The position numbers and the translations under genes were made by a program. This document shows, piece by piece, positions 1 to 5,209 of a DNA stretch of 5,269 bases. The notes beneath the pieces are model-generated. The model was not told where the DNA came from. It did no database searches and saw nothing but the letters and a program-made list of their open reading frames with translations. Each line of letters starts with the position of its first letter. Position 1 is the stretch's first letter. Location of the stretch: the NCBI RefSeq assembly GCF_937958975.1, contig NZ_CALGRE010000020.1:1-5269 (forward strand). Reading direction: 5' to 3'. This DNA is from an uncultured Eubacterium sp. GTDB taxonomy: Bacteria > Bacillota > Clostridia > Lachnospirales > Lachnospiraceae.

Positions 1-4
1 TTAG

Positions 5-11
5 CTCCTCC
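5..11 (-). promoter_or_regulatory. Strong ribosome binding site for an off-window gene
   Basis: Read on the minus strand this is GGAGGAG, starting 9 bases after the TAG stop of the radical SAM gene. It most likely serves the next gene of the peptide operon, which would start a few bases left of the window. An alternative is that the ATG at 13-11, overlapping the motif, is itself the start (Met-Glu-Glu-Leu...), but that ATG has only a weak upstream SD. Either way the operon probably continues to the left, where a missing cyclase, RRE protein or transporter could lie. Confidence 0.55.
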
Positions 12-19
12 ATAAACTG

Positions 20-1306
20 CTAATCCAGTCTACAATAAGATATAATTTTATTTTTATAATTCATCTTTTTTGCTTCATCACTGTTTAATTTTATAGAAAA
101 GAGTTTTAAAAGAGCTTCTTTGTATAGTTCGCACCACTGATTTCGATAGTCATTGCATTGCTCATAATAGCTTTTACATCCGCCTTTGCAGTATGAAAAA
201 GCAAAACAATTTTTGCAATCTAACTTTTTATATAGTAAGCTAAAATCATTCTTTATTAATTTAATTTTATCGCTATCAATTGATAATTTTTCTATATAAT
301 TTCCAATGACATATTTGCCATTATCATGCTCATTGCATATAGATATATTATTATTGGGAAAACAATAAATTATATTACCAGAACATCCCTTACAAAAAGT
401 ATGTTTTCTCTTTGTATCAATTATTGCCGAATGTACAATATTGGAATTAACCGATAAAGCATCAAATATAAAATCTATAAAGTCGGGATTTGATATTGAC
501 AATACCTCGTTTCTTCCATTAACAGTTTCTTTAAATTTTTCGTAATCAATAAATGCAATTTGATTGACTTCATTCATAAAATATTCAGTTATGGATTTCC
601 CTTTGCCTTTTGATAATGCAGTAACAACTGAATGAATGCCAACATTAGTGTAATTTGAAGCTATTTTGGCGGATTTTATAGATATCTGTGTTGATTTTTC
701 TCCATTTTTAAATGGTCTTATTGTGTTATTTAATTCTGGAAAACCATCTATTGAAAATGTAATTTCATCAAAATTTTTAGCAAGCCAAATAGCATTTTTT
801 TCATTGGCTATTCCGTTAGTAACTAATTTTAAAATAATTTTACAATAGCTGCTATTCTTTTTTTGTATTATGTATTTTATTATCTCTTTAAACAATTCCC
901 AATTATAAGTTGGTTCCCCACCTCCATGAAATAAAAACTTTAAAACTGGCTGTTGAGAATATTTATATAAATTATCATTATTAAAAAAAGTATCAATTAA
1001 TTTTTTTATTTTATTTATATCTACATAATTATTTTTATTAATAGACCCTGATTCTGAGTAACAATATTTGCAACCTAATTGACATTTATTAGAAGGTATA
1101 ATACAAATACTATTACCATAATATTTATTATTAATAATTTTACTATTAGTAATAACGTTTTTATCTAAAAAAGAATACTCACTATATAGTAAATTTTTAA
1201 TATCATTTATTTCTATTTTATTTAGATTACTAATGTCGAAAATAATATTAATATCTTGCATTAATAAAAGGTTTTTTGAATTATAAGACAAAATAAAAGT
1301 ATTCAT
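20..1306 (-). CDS. Radical SAM/SPASM peptide maturase
   Basis: This 428-residue protein is very probably a RiPP-modifying radical SAM enzyme acting in the cytoplasm on the precursor encoded just upstream. It has the SAM-binding [4Fe-4S] motif C75-x3-C79-x2-C82, then HGGGEPT at 127-133 (the GGEP SAM-contact motif) and a TIM-barrel-like core. A Cys-rich SPASM region follows: C305, C308, C315 and C324, then C364-x2-C367-x5-C373-x3-C377, and C384 and C392, enough ligands for two auxiliary clusters. An open frame extends 17 codons upstream to 1357, but that start lies inside a hairpin. The Met at 1306 has a GGAG eight bases before it, so I use that start. The N-terminal 60 residues show no clear PqqD-like leader-binding fold by eye. 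SPASM maturases make thioether, C-C or cyclophane bonds; which one is made here cannot be read from the sequence. Confidence 0.9.
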   Translation of the reverse strand: MNTFILSYNSKNLLLMQDINIIFDISNLNKIEINDIKNLLYSEYSFLDKNVITNSKIINNKYYGNSICIIPSNKCQLGCKYCYSESGSINKNNYVDINKIKKLIDTFFNNDNLYKYSQQPVLKFLFHGGGEPTYNWELFKEIIKYIIQKKNSSYCKIILKLVTNGIANEKNAIWLAKNFDEITFSIDGFPELNNTIRPFKNGEKSTQISIKSAKIASNYTNVGIHSVVTALSKGKGKSITEYFMNEVNQIAFIDYEKFKETVNGRNEVLSISNPDFIDFIFDALSVNSNIVHSAIIDTKRKHTFCKGCSGNIIYCFPNNNISICNEHDNGKYVIGNYIEKLSIDSDKIKLIKNDFSLLYKKLDCKNCFAFSYCKGGCKSYYEQCNDYRNQWCELYKEALLKLFSIKLNSDEAKKMNYKNKIISYCRLD

Positions 1307-1310
1307 AATT

Positions 1311-1317
1311 AATACTC
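1311..1317 (-). promoter_or_regulatory. RBS deciding the radical SAM start
   Basis: The minus strand reads CGGAGT here, followed by ATTAATT and ATG at 1306. This is the only good Shine-Dalgarno upstream of the maturase. It fixes translation at the internal Met rather than at the longer ORF start at 1357. Confidence 0.7.
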
Positions 1318-1328
1318 CGTTAAAAATG

Positions 1329-1365
1329 GTACACAGTTGAATATTATTAATATTCAACTGTGTAC
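1329..1365 (-). terminator. Perfect hairpin between precursor and maturase, likely leaky terminator/attenuator
   Basis: The left arm at 1329-1346 (GTACACAGTTGAATATTA) is exactly complementary to the right arm at 1348-1365, with a single spacer base; in RNA the central AT pairs would open to form a loop. In the minus-strand transcript the stem is followed by CC-A-TTTTT, a short U-tract, and then by the maturase RBS. A stem of this kind right after a precursor gene fits partial termination that keeps precursor mRNA in excess over enzyme mRNA. It could instead protect the 3' end or bind a dimeric regulator. The structure is seen directly; the role is inferred. Confidence 0.7.
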
Positions 1366-1430
1366 TTTCTATTAATCCTAATCTAATACCAAAATAAAAT
1401 TTAATTATTTAATTTTATTTTTGAAAAAAT

Positions 1431-1556
1431 TTATCTTGCGCAGTTATCCCATCCATAACCATCGTCATTATCATTTCCGTTTGAACCTGTAAGCTCTTTC
1501 ATCTGTCCTAACAAATCAATTATAGGTAATTCAAATTCTTTTATTTTTTCAAACAT
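1431..1556 (-). CDS. RiPP precursor peptide, lasso-type leader
   Basis: This 41-residue peptide lies between a lasso B2-type protease and a radical SAM maturase. The leader has F8-E-L-P11, I13, G17 and T23. That reproduces the lasso leader pattern Y-x-x-P-x-L-x3-G-x5-T used for RRE binding and B2 cleavage, with Phe for Tyr. If the conserved Thr is at -2, cleavage after G24 gives the 17-residue core SNGNDNDDGYGWDNCAR; Ser1 to Asp8 (or Asp7) would then be a lasso-sized ring. Cleavage after T23 would instead give Gly1 with Asp8 or Asp9. The tail contains Y-G-W-D-N-C, with a W-x-N motif and one Cys that a radical SAM enzyme could use. The frame opens at 1637 with GTG, but Met at 1556 has AAAGG ten bases upstream and avoids overlap with the B2 gene, so I chose it. 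No C-terminal Ser is present for paeninodin-type phosphorylation. Confidence 0.8.
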   Translation of the reverse strand: MFEKIKEFELPIIDLLGQMKELTGSNGNDNDDGYGWDNCAR

Positions 1557-1590
1557 ATTGACCCAGCCTTTCTTTTTTACTTTATTGGTA

Positions 1591-2076
1591 TTAGATTTTG
1601 GGAAACTCATAAATGGCAGTCCATTGTTTTTTGACACCTATATGGTCATTTAAAGGTCGACCAGAAATTTCTACCCAAGAATGAAATACAAATTCAGTCA
1701 TATAATAATTACATTTACCAATTATTATATAAGAAGGAAAGCCCAAATATATTAATGAATAAGCCAATGCTACAGACCTTTCTAAACATAAATCTGATTG
1801 AGACACTAACTTACCGAAAAATCTATAAAAAGGAATTAGTCTTGCTGCACAAAATAAAAATTCATCCTCTGTATATAATTTTAAATTATTTTCAATTTTG
1901 TATTTGTTGTCAACATAACATTCCTGTATAAGGTTTTTGCAATATCCAAATTCTTTTTTTCGATAAATTGTTATTATTTTTAAATATTTAAAGATTGACT
2001 TAATAAAACGTATTTTACTAAATTTAACTTTATTTTTAATATTATTTTCATTATATAGAAAATATTCAAAATACAT
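1591..2076 (-). CDS. Lasso B2-type leader peptidase (transglutaminase-like)
   Basis: This 161-residue protein resembles the lasso peptide biosynthesis B2 cysteine protease family (transglutaminase-like fold, PF13471), which cuts the leader from the precursor. The expected triad is visible: C97 in SDLCLERSVALAYSLIYLG, H132 in FHSWVE, and D144 in RPLND. A basic N-terminal part of about 60 residues precedes the catalytic domain, and the total length is normal for a stand-alone B2. The ATG at 2076 has GAAAGG about ten bases upstream. The gene begins 16 bases after the kinase stop, and the precursor starts 34 bases after its end, so all three probably share one mRNA. The leader-binding partner B1 (RRE/PqqD-like) is neither fused nor adjacent in this window. 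Family members also occur outside lasso clusters, so the family alone does not prove a lasso product. Confidence 0.88.
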   Translation of the reverse strand: MYFEYFLYNENNIKNKVKFSKIRFIKSIFKYLKIITIYRKKEFGYCKNLIQECYVDNKYKIENNLKLYTEDEFLFCAARLIPFYRFFGKLVSQSDLCLERSVALAYSLIYLGFPSYIIIGKCNYYMTEFVFHSWVEISGRPLNDHIGVKKQWTAIYEFPKI

Positions 2077-2092
2077 AATTAAAAGCCTTTCA

Positions 2093-2824
2093 TTAAATGT
2101 TTTTTAATAGCAAATTAATATCGCATTTGTCAGAATATCTTGATACTAATACAGGACATTTTTCAATTATTTTTTTTAATAATTCAAACTTCAGTTTAAA
2201 AAATGGATTTGGAATATTAGTTTGTAAATCAATAAACGCTTTTATAGATAAACTATAAGGCAATTTTTGAATACAAGTATTTTCAGACGTATTTTTATTT
2301 AAAATAAATATTTTATCTAATGGAATCTTATTAACTCTACTAACTTTACTATTCATTGTTTTTAAATATATCTTATCTTTAGCAATTACTATAACATCGT
2401 TATCTTGATATGGTGGGAATGGATTTATAACAGATTGCTTCAAGCCAAACCCCGCGTTTATTGGTTCACAATATACCGTTTCATCACAATATGTAACAAT
2501 TAGCACATCATCTGATAGAATATTTATCTCATCTTTTGCTAAATATGATAAAGTGCTTTTGCCACTTCCAGATTCTCCACATATTATTATGCCTTTTCCA
2601 TCTTTTTCCCATAAAGAACCATGAATTACAATTTTTCCATGTTTTACACAAGTTAAAGAAAAAGGGTCGATTATTTCTGAAAAAAACCAGTTTCTAAGAT
2701 TATTAAATTTATTTACATTTTTAAATTTAAAAATTCCTTTTTTTATATCCCAATTAGCTAAATTATTATTGTAATATTCAATATAATACTCTTTTTCATT
2801 ATTATAATATCTACCACTTAACAA
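2093..2824 (-). CDS. HprK-like P-loop kinase, probably 5'-truncated
   Basis: This is a 243-residue HPr kinase-like protein of the type found in some lasso clusters, where a homologue (paeninodin kinase) phosphorylates the precursor. Visible elements are IHGS (67-70), matching the 'LHAS' segment before the P-loop, the Walker A GESGSGKST (83-91), and LSDDV (103-107) as the acidic Mg/ATP motif. The C-terminal half is less conserved. The only start is a TTG at 2824 with no Shine-Dalgarno. The frame stays open just nine more codons to a stop at 2854-2852, with no ATG. Only about 66 residues precede the HGS motif, which seems short for the family. I infer that the 5' end was lost at the junction with the plus-strand element and that the fragment may not be translated. 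The precursor lacks the terminal Ser that paeninodin kinase modifies, so the acceptor would be something else (for example Ser25 or Thr23). Confidence 0.7.
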   Translation of the reverse strand: MLSGRYYNNEKEYYIEYYNNNLANWDIKKGIFKFKNVNKFNNLRNWFFSEIIDPFSLTCVKHGKIVIHGSLWEKDGKGIIICGESGSGKSTLSYLAKDEINILSDDVLIVTYCDETVYCEPINAGFGLKQSVINPFPPYQDNDVIVIAKDKIYLKTMNSKVSRVNKIPLDKIFILNKNTSENTCIQKLPYSLSIKAFIDLQTNIPNPFFKLKFELLKKIIEKCPVLVSRYSDKCDINLLLKNI

Positions 2825-2921
2825 TTTTACATATAGATGAAAGAGAGTATGTTATAGATTTATGTAATAAAAATAATATTAACAATTTAAACTTTGTAGA
2901 TATAGGTAAATACCAAATACT
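2825..2921. other. Mosaic junction between the RiPP cluster and the mobile-element backbone
   Basis: AT-rich, minus-strand peptide-cluster DNA changes here to more GC-rich plus-strand element DNA. The kinase lacks a proper 5' end on one side and the JAMM gene lacks one on the other. In between, plus-strand frame 2830-2908 encodes HIDEREYVIDLCNKNNINNL followed by NFVDIGKYQ. Its charged composition looks like real protein, so it may be a sliver of a third gene. I do not recognise it. I see no terminal inverted repeats or target-site duplication within the window. Confidence 0.5.
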
Positions 2922-2951
2922 GAAATTACTTTTGAGCAGCTCCGTATTGAG

Positions 2952-3842
2952 ATGCAAAATGAGATTGTAGCTTTAGAACAGAGTAAAAAGGTCTCATGGA
3001 CAGTCAAATACGGTTGTGTGACAGAAGCTATAGCAAATCCAACGACACAGCGCATTATAGATGTAAAAGAAAAAATAGAGGGAATGGATAAATTTATAAA
3101 CAGCATTATAAACGGCAAAAAGAAAGAGAATAAAGACCCCAAATGCGTTATTACCCCGTATATTACGGCAGAAAAGAAAGGCAATGTTTTGTCGTTTCCC
3201 AAATATAAAGGCTTTTACACTAACCTTTCTGAAGCCGCTCAAAGCGATAAGCCAATTAAGCTTATCCCATCCAGTACGGGAAAGATAATGCAGATTACCC
3301 ACAACAAAATAGGCGAGTTTTGTACTCCGGTGCTTCGTGCGCCGGAGTTTGACTTAATAAAGCCTGGAATAAAGCTGTCTCTGCCCAAAATTCCTTTTAA
3401 TCTGATATTAGAAGTTATCGAATTTTTCAGATACTTTGCAGAAAAAGGCTTGGAGGCCATCGCTCATATCATATATTCCGAGCACACAGCTCAGTATGAA
3501 ATATATATCCCTAATCAAATTGTCTCCTGCCTTAATGTAGAAACCTACGACCTGCCGGACTTTGGCAGCTCGGGCTTTATTGATGTAATGGCTATACATT
3601 CCCACCATAATATGAAAGCTTTTTTCTCAGATGAAGATGATGCAGACGAAAAGGAAACCAAGCTGTACGGAGTCATAGGCCGCTTGGATAAGGCACTGCC
3701 GGATATGATTGTGCGAATGTGCAACAACGGATATCACTATGAAATTGAGCCGTTTTCCGTCATAGAGCAGCCGGCGTTTCCCAAAGAAGATAAGCTGTTA
3801 AAAGTGAAAGTCAAAAAGGAAAAGAGTGAGATTGCACTATGA
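2952..3842 (+). CDS. JAMM/MPN-domain protein (Mov34/PAD-1-like, PRTRC-A-like), possibly 5'-truncated
   Basis: This 296-residue protein carries a complete JAMM zinc-metalloprotease motif, H216-S-H218-x7-S226-x2-D229. E168 in GLEAIAHIIY is a plausible catalytic glutamate. JAMM enzymes remove ubiquitin-like tags or trim ubiquitin-like precursors; in bacteria they are often paired with E1-like proteins, as here and in PRTRC gene sets of mobile elements. Residues about 65-165 form a separate N-terminal region (CVITPYITAEKKGNVLSFPK...) before the JAMM core, and the C-terminus is Lys-rich. The first 60 residues are charged and possibly helical. The ATG at 2952 has no clear Shine-Dalgarno, and coding-like sequence (ITFEQLRIE) continues in frame upstream to a stop at 2907-2909 without an ATG. 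The original start may therefore have been lost at the junction. The stop overlaps the next gene's start (ATGA), indicating translational coupling. Confidence 0.8.
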   Translation: MQNEIVALEQSKKVSWTVKYGCVTEAIANPTTQRIIDVKEKIEGMDKFINSIINGKKKENKDPKCVITPYITAEKKGNVLSFPKYKGFYTNLSEAAQSDKPIKLIPSSTGKIMQITHNKIGEFCTPVLRAPEFDLIKPGIKLSLPKIPFNLILEVIEFFRYFAEKGLEAIAHIIYSEHTAQYEIYIPNQIVSCLNVETYDLPDFGSSGFIDVMAIHSHHNMKAFFSDEDDADEKETKLYGVIGRLDKALPDMIVRMCNNGYHYEIEPFSVIEQPAFPKEDKLLKVKVKKEKSEIAL

Positions 3843-4576
3843 AGTTTTCAAAAGATAATCCTGTAAAAATAGTGATGTTGGGAGCCGGCGGAACAGGGGG
3901 ATATATTGCTCCGTTTCTATACCGTATGGCAAGCATAGCAGACAGAGAGATAAAAACAATTATATGCGACGGCGATAAAGTGAAGTTAAAAAACCTTGTA
4001 AGGCAAAATTTTGTTTATCAGGATGTAGGTAGTAATAAAGCACAGGTGATAGCAAACAGATATTCGCAGGCATTTGGGCTGCCGGCTTTTTATATTCCCA
4101 GCTATATAGAGGATGAAAACACACTTTTGTCGCTGCTTGCTCCTGAAGAAAATGGACAGATGATAATTCTCATAGGCGCTGTTGATAATAATAAATCGCG
4201 CAGACTGTGTGACACAGTATTTAAAAAGCTTTCCGATATCATCTATATAGACAGTGGCAATGGCGAATATTACGGTCAGGTCGTATGCGGGATTAAAAAG
4301 AATAATATCACTGTCCAAAAGCCTATGGCCTCATATTATCCAGAAGTGTTGAGCGATGTCGACTTATTTCCCTCTGAACTATCCTGTGCGGATGCGAATG
4401 AAACAGCTCCACAGACTGTTGCAGCTAATATGTTTGCAGCAAATATTGTTTCTGTCATGCTGTTTAACATTCTTTTTCGCGGTGTAATGAATTGCAAAAA
4501 GAATGAATTTTCTACAAAGACAATCAATTCAGTTTCCATAATAAATACAAAAAAGAGTTATAGGAGAGCTGCTTAA
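3839..4576 (+). CDS. ThiF/E1-like adenylyltransferase (PRTRC ThiF-like)
   Basis: This 245-residue protein has an E1/MoeB/ThiF Rossmann fold, which adenylates the C-terminus of a ubiquitin-like protein. Its nucleotide-binding loop is GAGGTGG (15-21). D44-G-D46, N52, R55-Q56 and K67 match the ATP-binding residues of the family, and D116 in GAVDNN is the conserved Asp near the adenylate. C183 in PSELSCADANETAPQ is the candidate catalytic or transfer cysteine and is placed like that of PRTRC ThiF proteins. No CxxC zinc pairs of MoeB type are seen. The start overlaps the JAMM stop by 4 bp, so the two form a coupled E1/JAMM pair. No ubiquitin-like or E2 gene is recognisable in the window; these could have been lost at the left scar or lie elsewhere in the element. 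The biological target is unknown. Confidence 0.85.
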   Translation: MKFSKDNPVKIVMLGAGGTGGYIAPFLYRMASIADREIKTIICDGDKVKLKNLVRQNFVYQDVGSNKAQVIANRYSQAFGLPAFYIPSYIEDENTLLSLLAPEENGQMIILIGAVDNNKSRRLCDTVFKKLSDIIYIDSGNGEYYGQVVCGIKKNNITVQKPMASYYPEVLSDVDLFPSELSCADANETAPQTVAANMFAANIVSVMLFNILFRGVMNCKKNEFSTKTINSVSIINTKKSYRRAA

Positions 4577-4599
4577 TGAATGGAAAGATTTATCTTTAG
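4562..4599 (+). pseudogene. Truncated start of the gene that followed the E1-like gene
   Basis: An AGGAG at 4562-4566 is placed nine bases before an ATG at 4576 that overlaps the E1-like stop codon (TAATG), the arrangement expected of a translationally coupled next gene. The frame reads Met-Asn-Gly-Lys-Ile-Tyr-Leu and then TAG. A second ATG at 4580 gives eight codons (MERFIFRK) and then TAA. Both die where the sequence becomes AT-rich. I infer that a downstream gene was deleted or replaced here; chance is possible because only seven or eight codons remain. Confidence 0.35.
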
Positions 4600-4624
4600 G
4601 AAATAAGAAAACTTTAAGTTTCAA

Positions 4625-4744
4625 TTATTCATCCTTATTAGGGAGATAAACGAAAAATTCGATTATGTTACAACCGTCATAAAAAACAGTGTCTAACAAA
4701 ATTATTTTAACCATTTGTTCCGTTTCTGGTGTTAAAAGATTAAT
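4625..4744 (-). pseudogene. 3' remnant of an unidentified minus-strand gene
   Basis: In the 195-base gap before the DUF3846 gene, the minus strand has a 39-codon open stretch ending in TAA. It contains LLTPETEQMV, then KIILLDTVFYDGCNIIEFF, and ends in LPNKDE. The mix of charged and hydrophobic residues looks like a true protein C-terminus rather than noise. An internal ATG at 4714 would leave only 29 residues and has no evident RBS. The pattern 'V-x-Y-D-G-x-x-I-E-F' is reminiscent of the C-terminal tail of some serine recombinases, but I cannot assign it. The rest of the gap is AT-rich and otherwise featureless, apart from the RBS of the next gene. Confidence 0.35.
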
Positions 4745-4756
4745 TTAAAAAATAAA

Positions 4757-4762
4757 AAGGAG
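4757..4762 (+). promoter_or_regulatory. RBS of the DUF3846 gene
   Basis: AAGGAG lies nine bases before the ATG at 4772. It fixes that start over the out-of-frame ATG four bases later. Confidence 0.8.
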
Positions 4763-4771
4763 TAATTCCAA

Positions 4772-5170
4772 ATGAATGAAAACAGGAAAATCAAAGTCGT
4801 TTTGCTCGAGCCGCTAAAGATGGCTCGTATTGTTGAAATTGATGCCTCTATAAATGGAATGCAGGAAATAGTAGGCGGGCTTATTGAGGCAATTTATCCT
4901 TTTAACGACGATGTTTGCCTCGTTTGCAACGACGAGGGTAAAATAAACGGCATGCCGCTTAACCGTGCTATCTACGACAAATACGGTAATGTGCTGGATA
5001 TTATAGCCGGACCGGCTTTTATCTGTGGCTGCGGTGGCGAAAGCTTCAGCAGCTTATCAGAAAAGCAGGCCGCTCGCTACATCAAGCAGTTTTATTTGCC
5101 GCAAAATTTTATAATAACCGATAAAGGATGTTTTCCTTTCTTTGTTATTCCAGATGATAATATCTCTTAA
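4772..5170 (+). CDS. DUF3846-domain protein of a conjugative element
   Basis: This 132-residue protein has the appearance of DUF3846 proteins, which are common in clostridial conjugative elements. Recognisable pieces are an N-terminal strand (IKVVLLEP), the segment MQEIVGGLIEAIYPFNDDVCLVCNDEGK (about 30-57), NGMPLNRAIYD (59-69), and the strand DIIAGPAFICG. A less conserved C-terminal tail with FYLPQNFI follows. The length is close to that of single-domain members. It has no signal peptide or membrane segment and is probably cytoplasmic. The biochemical function of the family is not established. It sits 195 bases after the E1-like gene and about 40 bases before a MobC-like start, the neighbourhood expected just ahead of mobilization genes in such elements. 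Confidence 0.85.
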   Translation: MNENRKIKVVLLEPLKMARIVEIDASINGMQEIVGGLIEAIYPFNDDVCLVCNDEGKINGMPLNRAIYDKYGNVLDIIAGPAFICGCGGESFSSLSEKQAARYIKQFYLPQNFIITDKGCFPFFVIPDDNIS

Positions 5171-5209
5171 TATTTAAAGCATTACAAATTTAGGCACTGT
5201 AAAGTAAAA

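Noticed and set aside
666..848. 60-codon plus-strand open frame
   Set aside because: It lies antisense within the well-supported radical SAM gene and has no RBS or recognisable motif.
1307..1357. 17-codon N-terminal extension of the radical SAM protein
   Set aside because: It begins inside the palindromic hairpin and has no ribosome binding site, whereas the internal Met at 1306 has a well-spaced GGAG.
1431..1556. Sactipeptide or Cys-rich (ranthipeptide) precursor
   Set aside because: Only one Cys is present in the whole peptide, so a multi-thioether class is unlikely, though a single thioether remains possible.
1557..1637. Longer precursor starting at GTG 1637 or ATG 1610
   Set aside because: It would overlap the B2 coding region and add a Lys/Asn-rich segment unlike a leader. 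The Met at 1556 has an RBS, and the lasso leader spacing fits the 41-residue form.
2825..2905. Promoter for the peptide operon upstream of the kinase
   Set aside because: The stretch is so AT-rich that TATAAT-like hexamers occur by chance; I found no -35/-10 pair with good spacing.
2879..3727. Several minus-strand open frames opposite the JAMM gene
   Set aside because: They are shadows of the plus-strand gene, which carries a complete JAMM motif; their hydrophobic or Ser/Phe-rich content is typical of antisense reading.
3986..4539. Minus-strand open frames opposite the E1-like gene
   Set aside because: The plus strand has the full E1 motif set; the reverse frames lack starts with RBSs and any domain signature.
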